A DNA stretch of 64,000 bases from Planctomycetes bacterium UBA2386 (lineage in GTDB: Bacteria; Planctomycetota; UBA1135; UBA2386): positions 10,867 to 74,866 of the forward strand of contig DDSQ01000084.1 in NCBI GenBank assembly GCA_002343845.1, given 5' to 3'. Numbering within the stretch: the first letter of the stretch is position 1; the number at the start of each line of letters is the position of its first letter. A model generated the notes under the pieces. It made no database searches, was not told the origin of the DNA, and saw only the letters and a program-made list of their open reading frames with translations. Below, piece by piece: positions 17,753-25,810 of this stretch. The position numbers were made by a program, and so were the translations under genes.

Positions 17753-17872
17753 GGTCAGCGACGAAGGAGGTGAGACACTCCCGGCGCTCTGCAATTGAGC
17801 TACGCGTTGCCACGCGGCGGGGTTTGCACCCGCAACCTCCGGATCCTGTAGTCCCACCGGCATTCGCCGACC
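17753..17872 (-). ncRNA. Y RNA-like RNA, unit 2 (near-complete permuted tRNA mimic)
   Basis: The outer helix is GGTCGGCGA/TCGCTGACC (9 bp, one wobble) and the second helix GGTGGGA/TCTCACC (7 bp, one wobble). Then comes the 3' half of an anticodon-position helix (TCCGG, pairing later with CCGGG). A five-base variable region, AGGTT, leads to a T-arm: stem GCGGG/CCCGC, loop TGCAAAC. The closed acceptor-like helix is CGCGT/ACGCG with loop GGCA. TA follows, then D-arm GCTC/GAGC and a single G before CCGGG. The spacing from D-arm to anticodon stem (1) and from anticodon stem to T-arm (5) is exactly that of a tRNA. The acceptor has five rather than seven pairs. Conserved leader GAATGC...GGGACTACA is present; an ATTTCTTCTTCC spacer follows. 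Confidence 0.87.
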
Positions 17873-17894
17873 AAAAGAGCATGGAAGAAGAAGT

Positions 17895-17958
17895 GGGCGC
17901 GACGAGGGGTGGCCGAGACGGACAGTTTCGGAATGTAGTCCCGGCAGCATTCGCGCCC
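17895..17958 (-). ncRNA. Y RNA-like RNA, unit 1 (minimal, no tRNA domain)
   Basis: The shortest unit (64 nt) starts eight bases after the rsr stop codon. The outer helix GGGCGCGA/TCGCGCCC (8 bp) and second helix GCCGGGAC/GTCTCGGC (8 bp, one wobble) are separated by ATGCT on the 5' side and a CACCCCTCG strand on the 3' side. This matches the other three units in layout but with different sequence. The apical loop (TACATTCCGAAACTGTCC) carries no T- or D-arm. The conserved GAATGC...GGGACTACA leader is present. Bacterial Ro60 loci are known to encode Y RNAs, and loci with two (yrlA and yrlB) have been described. This unit resembles a plain Ro-binding Y RNA. A pyrimidine spacer with CTTCTTCTTCC follows. 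Confidence 0.8.
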
Positions 17959-17966
17959 GAAAACGA

Positions 17967-19523
17967 TCAGACCGCGATCTTGTCGATGCGATCCACCCAG
18001 AGATCCGCCGCGAGGCCGCTTTCGGCGACCGCGCGCAGGACCTCGAACACCTGATCCGAGAAGCCGCCGACGTGGATCACGTCGTCGCCCTCCGGAGCTT
18101 GCGCGGTCGCGTACGGCTGCAGGTCGATGCAGACGAGCTTCGCCTCGCGGTTCTGCACCTTGAAGCGCCGCCACTCGGTCAGCATGCCGGTCGAGCCCGC
18201 CACGCCGCGCGTGCCGCACCACGACTGGTCGTCGCTGACGTAGATGACGAAGTCGCCGCGCGCGCCCCGTTCGTTCAACAGGGCGAGCACCTTGCTGCAG
18301 TCGGTGCCACCCGACGGCAGTGCGGCCAGGCGCCCCGCCGTCTTGAACACCGGGTCCTTGGCCTTCGCTGCGAACGGCACCACGCGATCGTGGAACGGGA
18401 TCAGCTCGGCCTTCGGGTTCTGCCGCAGGATCGCCGCCGCGAACAGGGCCGCGACGTCGAGGCACTTCACGACCGACGTGTTGCCACGCGACCGACCCGT
18501 GACCGACGACTGCATCGAGCCCGACACGTCGACGGCGACGTAGACCTTGCCCGGCAACTGCGGGACGCGGTCCACCGACGCCTCGAGCGCGTCGTGCAGC
18601 GCAGCACGGATCTCGCGCGGGATGCCGTCCTGGAGGTGCTTCAGCGTGGTCATGATCTGGTACGGGAAGGCGTGGCCGCGCTGGATCGCCGTGCGATCGC
18701 GCAACGTGGTCACGACGTGTTCGGTCGCCTTCTGGTCGTCGAAGACGCCGTGGCGATGGAAGGTGTTGAGGTTCATGCGGACCGTGTTCCAGCTCGCGTT
18801 CTTGGCGATCGCGACCCAGTGCTCACGGCTCAGGTCCTTGGAGGTCAGCAGCTGGAACGGCACGTCCGGCACGCTGGCGGTCGCGCCGGCGCGGAACGCC
18901 TCCAGCTGCTTCACCGCGTCGGGCAACGCCGCCGCGTCGTGCGTCTTGCCGAGCAACCAGCCGTAGAAGGCGCTGCGCGCGCCGTCCGCGGGCTTGGGGT
19001 GCACCATCTTCACGACGTCCGCCAGCGACGGTGCGTTGCCGACCGACGCCGAAAGCAGCTGCGCGTCCGAGCACTTCGCGAGCCATCGCTGCACGAGGCG
19101 CTTGGGCGCCGTGCCGAGCGACTTCCGGCCGATCTGGCCGGAACGCACGATCTGCACGAAGTTGCGCACCATCTTGCCGTTGTCGCAGACGCGATCGAAC
19201 ACGCGCGCCAGCAGTGCGTTGTCGCGGAACGCCAGCACCGCGCACAGCAGCGCCGGCGTGTCCTTCATCAGGCCCTGTTCGCGGGCGAACACGGCCGTCT
19301 TGGCGACGAACACCGGATCGGCGCCGAACGCCGCACCGGTCAGGGTCTGCAGCTGCTTCTCGGCGTCGGTGTAGAAGGTGTCGCGCAGGCAGCCGGTGGC
19401 CGCGAACTGCGCGAGCAACTGCTCGTGGGTCCGCACGTAGGCGGCACCGCCGGCTTCGTTGGTGGTCGGGGCCTTGCCGAGCAGGGCGCCGAACAGGCTG
19501 CGGAACAGGTTCTTGTTGGCCAT
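17967..19523 (-). CDS. rsr: Ro60 orthologue (TROVE and vWA domains)
   Basis: 518 residues, the expected length for a bacterial Ro60/Rsr. Residues about 25-320 form the TROVE ring of HEAT-like helices (YVRTHEQLLAQFAATGCLRDTFYTDAEKQLQTL region; NASWNTVRMNLNTFHRHGVF). Residues 325-518 are a von Willebrand A domain with an intact MIDAS: DVSGS at 332-336 and GGTD at 405-408. Ro60 rings bind Y RNAs and the ends of misfolded or damaged RNA, and in bacteria they can tether ring exonucleases. The gene lies directly upstream of four Y RNA-like RNAs and then rtcB-rtcA, the arrangement of RNA-repair operons such as the Salmonella rsr-yrl-rtcBA locus. It follows the 121-residue gene by 43 bases in the same sigma-54-driven operon. 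Confidence 0.96.
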   Translation of the reverse strand: MANKNLFRSLFGALLGKAPTTNEAGGAAYVRTHEQLLAQFAATGCLRDTFYTDAEKQLQTLTGAAFGADPVFVAKTAVFAREQGLMKDTPALLCAVLAFRDNALLARVFDRVCDNGKMVRNFVQIVRSGQIGRKSLGTAPKRLVQRWLAKCSDAQLLSASVGNAPSLADVVKMVHPKPADGARSAFYGWLLGKTHDAAALPDAVKQLEAFRAGATASVPDVPFQLLTSKDLSREHWVAIAKNASWNTVRMNLNTFHRHGVFDDQKATEHVVTTLRDRTAIQRGHAFPYQIMTTLKHLQDGIPREIRAALHDALEASVDRVPQLPGKVYVAVDVSGSMQSSVTGRSRGNTSVVKCLDVAALFAAAILRQNPKAELIPFHDRVVPFAAKAKDPVFKTAGRLAALPSGGTDCSKVLALLNERGARGDFVIYVSDDQSWCGTRGVAGSTGMLTEWRRFKVQNREAKLVCIDLQPYATAQAPEGDDVIHVGGFSDQVFEVLRAVAESGLAADLWVDRIDKIAV

Positions 19524-19566
19524 GGCAGGAACTCGGTTGGAATGGGCGAACGGTCGGTGCGGGGGA

Positions 19567-19932
19567 TCAGGCGGAACGGGCGATGGCGGGCGAGGAGCGG
19601 CCGACGATCCCTGCCAGCAGGGCGGCGAGTTCGGCGAGCAGCCGGTCCGTGTCGCGGTGGATGCCGGGCATCACGAGCGGCGTGCTCGCACCCGTCGCGA
19701 GGTCGCGCAGCGCGGCCGTGAAGCAGTGCTGCTCCCGGTCGATGCGCACCTCGACGTCGACAGTCGCAGTCTTGTGCACGGTGACCGTCGTCGTGGTCTC
19801 GCCATCGACGACGAACACGTTCGGCGTGCTCGCGTACGGCTGCAGCACCGGCGCGAGCCGGCCGCCGCGCGCACGGAACGCGACCGCCATCGGGGTGGGT
19901 TCGAGCAGGGTAGAACGGGTCGTGGTCGTCAT
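19567..19932 (-). CDS. Unknown 121-residue protein, first gene of the RNA-repair operon
   Basis: A soluble protein with an all-beta N-terminal look (AFRARGGRLAPVLQPYAST, PNVFVVDGETTTTVTVHKTA, TVDVEVRIDREQHCFTAALR) and a C-terminal helix (DTDRLLAELAALLAGIVG). GGAG lies about nine bases before the ATG, and the sigma-54 promoter lies 47 bases upstream, so it is the first translated gene of the operon. I do not recognise a family; it is not RtcA, RtcB, Rsr, archease or a known RNA-end kinase. Its position suggests a small partner or regulator of Ro60 or of the RNA-repair enzymes, which is inference from context alone. Confidence 0.7.
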   Translation of the reverse strand: MTTTTRSTLLEPTPMAVAFRARGGRLAPVLQPYASTPNVFVVDGETTTTVTVHKTATVDVEVRIDREQHCFTAALRDLATGASTPLVMPGIHRDTDRLLAELAALLAGIVGRSSPAIARSA

Positions 19933-19979
19933 CGGGGAACTCCGTCGCCGCCGGTCAGGCGTCGCGACGGACCCGCTAG

Positions 19980-19995
19980 AGCATCGGCTGTGCCA
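19980..19995 (-). promoter_or_regulatory. Sigma-54 (-24/-12) promoter of the RNA-repair operon
   Basis: The minus strand reads TGGCACAGCCGATGCT. GG and GC are separated by exactly ten bases, and TGGCAC matches the -24 consensus. Transcription would start near 19969, giving a leader of roughly 37 bases before the first gene. The divergent rtcR encodes a sigma-54 activator, which fits. Confidence 0.85.
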
Positions 19996-20049
19996 GTCGC
20001 CCCGGGAATTCGAGCGGCGATGCTTAGTCACTGTCGAAAAACGGGTTCT

Positions 20050-20064
20050 GGCGACCATGTCGCC
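20050..20064. promoter_or_regulatory. Inverted repeat, candidate RtcR upstream activating site
   Basis: GGCGAC-CAT-GTCGCC is a perfect 6-bp inverted repeat about 55 bases upstream of the -24 element and 57 bases before the rtcR start codon. Position and symmetry fit an enhancer site for RtcR, possibly also controlling rtcR itself. The binding protein is inferred. Confidence 0.5.
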
Positions 20065-20121
20065 GCGCCACCCACCCCAGCGGTCGACCCGAGATAGCGT
20101 ATCCGATAAGTACATAGCCCA

Positions 20122-21768
20122 ATGGCCAAGTCCAAGGGCTACACCGTCGTCAGCTTCCTCGGCGCCCAGCTCGACCGCGGTAGTGGCGACCGCTGGGGCT
20201 CCTGGCGACCGAACGTGGCGATGTGCCAGCACGACGACCTGCTCGTCTCGCGTCTCGTGCTGATGACCGACCGCCGCTTCAACAAGCTCTACGACCGGGT
20301 CGTCGAGGACATCGCGCTGGTGTCGCCGGAGACCAAGGTCGAGCGCTGCGACTTCGGCGTGCGCGACCCGTGGGACTTCGAGCAGGTGTTCGATCGCCTC
20401 TACGGCATCAGCCAGGATCTCACGTTCGAACCGGGCAGCGACGACCTGCTGGTGCACATGACGACCGGCACGCACGTGGCGCAGATCTGCTTGTTCCTGC
20501 TGACGGAGACGCGCCACTTCCCGGCGCGGCTGCTGCAGACCGGGCCGCCGCCGGCGAACAAGAAGGTCCCTGGCACGTGGCAGATCATCGACCTCGACCT
20601 GTCGCGCTTCGACCGCATCGCCCGGCGCTTCGCGCAGGAACGCGCCGCTGCCCAGTCGCTGCTGAAGTCGGGCATCCGCACCCAGAGTCGAGCGTTCGAG
20701 GATCTGATCACGCGGGTCGAACGTGTGGCGCCGGTGTCGAAGGCGCCGAAGCTGCTGATGGGGCCGACCGGGGCCGGCAAGTCGCAGCTGGCGAAGCGCA
20801 TCTACGAGCTGAAGAAGCAGCGCGGCCAGCTGACGGGACCGTTCGTCGAGGTCAACTGCGCGACGATCCGCGGCGATGGTGCCCACTCGACGCTGTTCGG
20901 CCACAAGCGTGGTGCCTTCACCGGTGCCTTGCAGGACCGACCCGGTCTGCTGCGCGCGGCGGACGGTGGCCTGCTGTTCCTCGACGAGATCGGCGAACTC
21001 GGCCTCGACGAGCAGGCGATGCTGCTGCGCGCGCTCGAGGACAAGCGCTTCCTGCCGCTCGGCAGCGACAAGGACGTGCACAGCGACTTCCAGCTGATCG
21101 CCGGCACCAACCGCGAACTCGGCAGCGCCGTCGCCCGCGGCACGTTCCGTGAGGACCTGCTGGCGCGCATCAACCTGTGGACGTTCCGGCTGCCTGGTCT
21201 GCGCGAGCGCATCGAGGACCTCGAGCCGAACGTCGAGCACGAGCTCGAGCGCTGGTCCCAGCAGGTCGGTCGGCGCGTGCACTTCTCGGCCGAAGCGCGG
21301 CGGCGCTACCTCGACTTCGCGACGTCGGCCGAAGCGGCCTGGCGCGGCAACTTCCGCGACCTCAACGGCAGCATCACACGGCTGTGCACGTTGGCCGAGG
21401 GTGGCCGCATCACCGAGACCGACGTCGACGGCGAGATCGCGCGCTTGCGCAGCGACTGGCGGCGGGACGATCCGTTCGAGGCGGCGAGTGCCGACGGTGG
21501 CGAGAGCGCGCGCGGGGCCGAGGCCGACGATGAACTGCTGTGCTCGGTGCTCGGCGACGAACGGCTCGAAGCGCTCGATCGCTTCGACCGTGTCCAGCTG
21601 GCCGAGGTCGTGCGCTGCTGCCGCACCACGCGTTCGCTGTCGGCTGCCGGCCGCGAACTGTTCGCGGTCACGCGGCAGAAGCGCAGCATCGCCAACGACG
21701 CCGATCGGCTGCGCAAGTACCTCGCGCGCTTCGGCCTCGACCACGCGGCGGTGACTGCTGGCGGCTGA
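20122..21768 (+). CDS. rtcR: Transcriptional regulator RtcR, sigma-54 activator
   Basis: 548 residues. The N-terminal ~180 are the RtcR-type CARF sensor (SFLGAQLDRGSG, DDLLVHMTTGTHVAQICLF). In the family this domain responds to an RNA-derived ligand and holds the ATPase inactive. The AAA+ domain has Walker A GPTGAGKS (214-221), the sigma-54-contacting loop GAFTGA (264-269) and Walker B LLFLDEI (284-290), plus an arginine-rich FREDLLARINLW segment. The C-terminus has a helix-turn-helix-like stretch (ALDRFDRVQLAEVVRCCRTTRSLSAAGREL region). It is divergent from the 121-residue gene, rsr, the Y RNAs and rtcBA, and almost certainly activates them from the -24/-12 promoter. No clear Shine-Dalgarno precedes the ATG. 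Confidence 0.95.
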   Translation: MAKSKGYTVVSFLGAQLDRGSGDRWGSWRPNVAMCQHDDLLVSRLVLMTDRRFNKLYDRVVEDIALVSPETKVERCDFGVRDPWDFEQVFDRLYGISQDLTFEPGSDDLLVHMTTGTHVAQICLFLLTETRHFPARLLQTGPPPANKKVPGTWQIIDLDLSRFDRIARRFAQERAAAQSLLKSGIRTQSRAFEDLITRVERVAPVSKAPKLLMGPTGAGKSQLAKRIYELKKQRGQLTGPFVEVNCATIRGDGAHSTLFGHKRGAFTGALQDRPGLLRAADGGLLFLDEIGELGLDEQAMLLRALEDKRFLPLGSDKDVHSDFQLIAGTNRELGSAVARGTFREDLLARINLWTFRLPGLRERIEDLEPNVEHELERWSQQVGRRVHFSAEARRRYLDFATSAEAAWRGNFRDLNGSITRLCTLAEGGRITETDVDGEIARLRSDWRRDDPFEAASADGGESARGAEADDELLCSVLGDERLEALDRFDRVQLAEVVRCCRTTRSLSAAGRELFAVTRQKRSIANDADRLRKYLARFGLDHAAVTAGG

Positions 21769-21910
21769 CGACCAGGACCGCGCAGTCGCCGGCCTGCCGG
21801 ACATCGCCGCGTTCGCGCTGCGAACACTCGGCACCGCCAAGACTCACTGCCGATCTCGCCAATGCGCGGTCGGGCGAGGGGCTGCCACAGCGCGTCAGCG
21901 CGGCCCTCCG

Positions 21911-24439
21911 TCAGCGCGGCCCGGCGTCGCGCGCGAGCTGCTCGCGGGCGGCGGCTAGCGCAGCTGCGTGCAGCGGCACGACGATCGGCAGGTCGCAGTC
22001 GAACCCGGCGACGTCGAACTCGGCTGGCGGTTGCGCCAGCAGTACCGCATGGCCACCCTGTTCGAGCACGGCGAACACGGCGTAGCGGCCCTGGTGCCCG
22101 ATCTCGAACTGCCCGGCCGGGGCTTCGTCCTTGGGCCTGCTTTGGCGCGTGACGTTTCGGCCGTCTTCGCGTAGTGCGTCGATCGTCGCCGGATGGGCTG
22201 GAGGTGGTTCTTCGTCCGTGTGCGCCAGCAGCGGTTCGGCGTAGCGCAGCCGCAGCAGTTCGAACGTGACGCGGGCATCGCCGAGTTCGCCGCCCCCGCT
22301 CGCGAGCGAACAGCGAATCCGCGCCGGCCCTGGCACCTCGACGACGTTGCGGCCGCGCTGCAGTGCGACTTCCACGGTGCCGCCGTTCGCCGGCATCACC
22401 AGCGCTCGCCAAGGGCGGTCGGTCGTCAGCACCAATGCGGTGCCCGAGTCGATTGCGGAGGCCGCGCGATCTTCGGCCGTGCCCGCCACCAGCAGGAACC
22501 TGGCCTCGACGGGCTCACTGCCGCGCGTCGCGGTGACCTGGAACGTCGCGAGGCGCCCGCGCAGGTCGACGGTGACGTTGGCTCCGCGGGGGCTCTGCTG
22601 CCACGCTGCGGCGGGTACGCGCGCCAACGCATGGTCGGCGGCCGATACCACCAGGATGGGGTCGCCGCCGTCGGGGAGCGGCATCACCTGGTGGCGGATG
22701 CCGATATCGCTGCGGTACGTCGTCCAACTGCCGCCGCTTGGCTCGATCTGCGCCTCGATCTCCTCGTCGTCGATGTCGGCGTCGAACTGCATCGTCAGGT
22801 ACAGCAGGCGTTCGGCAGGCATCCGGAGCACGACGTTGCGGGTGCCCGGTGCGAGTTCCGAGGTCAGTTCGCGACGGCCGCTGCTGTTGGCTCGCACGAA
22901 CAGTGGTGTGGTCGCGCGTCCCCAGAGTTCGAACGTGCCGTCGGCAGCGGTCGTGGCGCTGGCGACCGTCTGCATTGGCGGCTCGCCGGTGTCGGCTTCG
23001 AGCCATGATTGCAGCGGTGCACCGCTGCTCGCGTCGACGACCACTCCTTGCACCAGCAGTTGCTGGGCTTCGAGCTGCAGGATGCCGGCATCGAGCGAGG
23101 CCGGCATGGCCGCGGCGGTCGCCGGGATCCGCAGTTCTCCGTGCGCGTGCCGTTCTGTCGCGTGGATGCGGACGGAGCGTTCGTCCGGCCGCCGCTCGAC
23201 GTCGATGCCGCCCTGCCGGTCCGTACGCACCATCGTGCGCTCGCGCTCGGCGGACTCGAGCTGCACCGGCTCCTCGGCGAGTGCTTCGCCGTCCGGTGCC
23301 AGCAGGGTGAACCGCAAGCGGCCTTCGGTTCGCCGGTTGCGTTGCAGCACGGCGACGACCTCGCCCTGCTGCCGCGGTCCGACCACCTCGAGCGGTTCGT
23401 AGGCATCGCCGTCGATCAGCCACTGCGCGCCAAGTGCGATGGGATGCAGGAACCACTCGCCCGGCTTGGTCTCCGGCCATGCCGGCACTTCGACGCGCAG
23501 CGGCAAGGCATCGCGCTGCTGCATCTTCAGCTCCACGGCGATCGGCGCGACGATGGGTTGGCCGTCGCGCGCGAAGCTCGTGCCGCGGATCGCGCCGTGG
23601 GGCGCGCACAGGAGTTCGACCCGCGTCCGCGCGGCGTTCAGCGACACCGCCGTCGCCGCTGTGCTGGCGCCGCCGACCAGAGGCCGCAGGAGCAGGTTCG
23701 GGGCCACCGGTGTCGCGCGAAACAGGCGCTGCGCATGCCGCACGACGAGTTCGCCGTTCGCGTCGGTGCGGCCGAGCACGTGGTGCTGCAGGCGCTTGAT
23801 CGCGACGTTGCGATCCCACGAGTAGGCGAGCTCCACCGGCACGTGCGGGGCCGCTGTGCCGCCTGGGAGTTGCGTGTGCACGACGAGTTCGCGATCCGGC
23901 ATCACCTGCAGTTCGACGGGATCGGTGAGAGCTGCGGCGACGTCGATCCATGCCTGCGCGTAGGCGTCGCCCTTGCGGGCGGTGGCCATCGCCACCCCGC
24001 GCGGCAGTTGCGCATACACGAGTCCGTACTCGTCGCTGGTCCTTGGTGCGACCGCGGCGAGCAGCGGCTCGGCGTCCTGGAGGTCCAGAAACTCGATCTC
24101 CGCGGCGTTCGGATCCACGCGCACGCTCGCGCCGGCGACCGGCTTGCGCTCGGCATCGACGATGCGCAGTGCGATCGGCGGTGTGGCACCCGCGGTGTCG
24201 GCCGCTTGCCGCGCTTCGTTGTCGCCGATGCCCGCAGGCGTCGCGTTCGCGGGCGAGGCATCGTCAGCGATCGCAGCTCCGTTCGCCGCGCGACTGGGTG
24301 CTCTGAGTTCGGTGTCGGCGATCGGACCGGCGACGGGGCGCGTCAGCAGCCAGTGAGCGCCCAGCGCCAGCAGCAGCACGGCCGCGGCGGCGACGACGGC
24401 GAGTAGCGAGCGGCGAGCGGTGAGCCGTGCTTCCAGCAT
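21911..24439 (-). CDS. Membrane-anchored protein with carboxypeptidase-regulatory-like domains
   Basis: 842 residues. A single membrane anchor near the N-terminus (SLLAVVAAAAVLLLALGAHWLL) leaves a large extracytoplasmic part. It contains several transthyretin-like/CarboxypepD_reg-like segments: ALRIVDAERKPVAGASVRVD, VQGVVVDASSGAPLQSWLEA, and repeated beta strands ending in typical DGTFELWG and DANGELVV turns. Such domains are adhesion or scaffold modules in planctomycetal envelope proteins and have no known catalysis. The start is placed at the ATG before the anchor; an upstream extension is Arg/Pro-rich and unlikely. It is followed on the same strand, after 109 bases upstream, by two other secreted protein genes, possibly one transcription unit. 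Confidence 0.75.
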   Translation of the reverse strand: MLEARLTARRSLLAVVAAAAVLLLALGAHWLLTRPVAGPIADTELRAPSRAANGAAIADDASPANATPAGIGDNEARQAADTAGATPPIALRIVDAERKPVAGASVRVDPNAAEIEFLDLQDAEPLLAAVAPRTSDEYGLVYAQLPRGVAMATARKGDAYAQAWIDVAAALTDPVELQVMPDRELVVHTQLPGGTAAPHVPVELAYSWDRNVAIKRLQHHVLGRTDANGELVVRHAQRLFRATPVAPNLLLRPLVGGASTAATAVSLNAARTRVELLCAPHGAIRGTSFARDGQPIVAPIAVELKMQQRDALPLRVEVPAWPETKPGEWFLHPIALGAQWLIDGDAYEPLEVVGPRQQGEVVAVLQRNRRTEGRLRFTLLAPDGEALAEEPVQLESAERERTMVRTDRQGGIDVERRPDERSVRIHATERHAHGELRIPATAAAMPASLDAGILQLEAQQLLVQGVVVDASSGAPLQSWLEADTGEPPMQTVASATTAADGTFELWGRATTPLFVRANSSGRRELTSELAPGTRNVVLRMPAERLLYLTMQFDADIDDEEIEAQIEPSGGSWTTYRSDIGIRHQVMPLPDGGDPILVVSAADHALARVPAAAWQQSPRGANVTVDLRGRLATFQVTATRGSEPVEARFLLVAGTAEDRAASAIDSGTALVLTTDRPWRALVMPANGGTVEVALQRGRNVVEVPGPARIRCSLASGGGELGDARVTFELLRLRYAEPLLAHTDEEPPPAHPATIDALREDGRNVTRQSRPKDEAPAGQFEIGHQGRYAVFAVLEQGGHAVLLAQPPAEFDVAGFDCDLPIVVPLHAAALAAAREQLARDAGPR

Positions 24440-24548
24440 CGGTGCAGTGTCGGTGCCCTCGGGGCGGCGGGCAATGCCGGCCGCGCGTGCGGCGATGCCC
24501 GGGTCGTTGGTGTGCCGAGGCGTAGAGCCGCCGCCAGGCCGCCCCCGA

Positions 24549-25661
24549 TCAGTGGGTGACGACCACCGAGGGTACGCCGAGGCTGATGGTGTTGCTGGTG
24601 ACCACGACCGACTGCAGGCCGACAACCAGCGCGGGTGGCAACGGCGGCAGTGGCAGCGTGACCGTGTGCAGGCTGTTGGCACCATAGGTCGCGACCGTGA
24701 TCACCGACACCTGCGCAGGGTCGAGCCACGTCAACCCGAACTGCGTTGGTTGCAGGTTGGTCACTGGTCCGAGCACGGTGGCGAAGGTCTCGTTGGCGGG
24801 CCCGTGGCTGACGATGCTCAGCGCGCTGGGGGAGAGAGTTGCCCGCATGCTCGCGAACGGGAACGTCACCGCAACGCCGCCCTGGATTGCCGGCGAGCCG
24901 CTATTCGGTTGCAGCACCGTGCTCGGGTCGAGCAGCAGTTCGGTGTTGGTCGCGTGGATCGCGGGTTTCGAGAAGCTCGAAGGACCGCAGGTGAACGTGC
25001 TCCGGCTCGCGACCAACCGGCCACGTTCGACGATCGTCGGAAACGAAAACAGGCTGCCGGTGGTCTGGATCGTGCAGCCGACGACTACCACCGTGCTGTC
25101 GACTCCGTAGAGCGTGATTGCGGCCGACTCGAGGAAGCACGCCTCGCAGACGACGGTGCTGTTGGTGGCACGGACTCCGTATCCGTCCAGCGAGCCGACG
25201 AAGACCTGGGGCGAATTGGTCACCGACACGGTGAAGCGGCGGAAACCGCCGCTGCTGGACAGGTCGCGCAGCGTCACGAAGCCGTCGCAGTCCCGCACGA
25301 CGATGCCGATGCCCTCGAGCGAGGTGGGCTGGCTCGAGCCTTGCACGGCACGGAACCCGGCCATCGTGAACCGCTGATTTGCCGGCAGATCGCGCACGAG
25401 GGCGAAGGCAGTACTGAAGGGCCCGAAGGCCCCACTGATGTCAGCGCCCTGGCCGATCAGCTGAATGCCCTTGTCGATGTCCAGCGTCTCGGAGTAGGTG
25501 CCGGCGAGAACCAGCACCGTGTCGCCTGGCGCTGCTGCGACGATCGCCGGCTGGATCGTGGTGTAGGTCTGACCCGGACCGACCACGAGAGTCTGCTGGC
25601 CCGTGGCACAGGCGATGGAGAGCGCGAGTGCCGAGAGAGACTTCCACAGCACGTGTTGCAT
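24549..25661 (-). CDS. Secreted right-handed beta-helix protein
   Basis: 370 residues with a cleavable signal (ALALSIACATGQ-Q). Immediately after comes VVGPGQTYTTIQPAIVAAAPG, then DTVLVLAGTYSETLDIDKGI. This is the classic start of pectate-lyase-like parallel beta-helix proteins (compare DUF1565/NosD-like sequences). Short beta rungs follow (GIGIVVRDCDGFVTLRDLSS, STVVCEACFLESAAITLYGV). The C-terminal ~80 residues (TWLDPAQVSVITVATYGANS, then LPPLPPALVVGLQSVVVTSN) form a non-helix tail also seen in other secreted proteins of this window. It probably binds or acts on polysaccharide at the cell surface, but no catalytic residue is evident. Confidence 0.75.
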   Translation of the reverse strand: MQHVLWKSLSALALSIACATGQQTLVVGPGQTYTTIQPAIVAAAPGDTVLVLAGTYSETLDIDKGIQLIGQGADISGAFGPFSTAFALVRDLPANQRFTMAGFRAVQGSSQPTSLEGIGIVVRDCDGFVTLRDLSSSGGFRRFTVSVTNSPQVFVGSLDGYGVRATNSTVVCEACFLESAAITLYGVDSTVVVVGCTIQTTGSLFSFPTIVERGRLVASRSTFTCGPSSFSKPAIHATNTELLLDPSTVLQPNSGSPAIQGGVAVTFPFASMRATLSPSALSIVSHGPANETFATVLGPVTNLQPTQFGLTWLDPAQVSVITVATYGANSLHTVTLPLPPLPPALVVGLQSVVVTSNTISLGVPSVVVTH

Positions 25662-25810
25662 CGTGCGATGAGCGTCGACCAGCCGCGCTCCAGCGTCAAC
25701 CCCAGGACCCCTTGGCATCGGATCCTGGATGCTCGGGCTCGCAACAGGTCGCCGGTGCGACGCGCATCCTCGCTTCCATGTCGGCAGCCTTGCGGCCGCC
25801 GCAGCGGCTG

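Noticed and set aside
17500..17860. Two or three ordinary or degenerate tRNA genes on the minus strand
   Set aside because: T- and D-arms are present but in permuted order with closed acceptor stems; no unit can be folded as a normal tRNA with an anticodon arm and free ends. Read as closed units they pair throughout and share outer helices.
19933..21840. Extension of the 121-residue protein to 757 residues
   Set aside because: The upstream part is antisense to rtcR and would remove the sigma-54 promoter; the ATG at 19932 with GGAG upstream is better.
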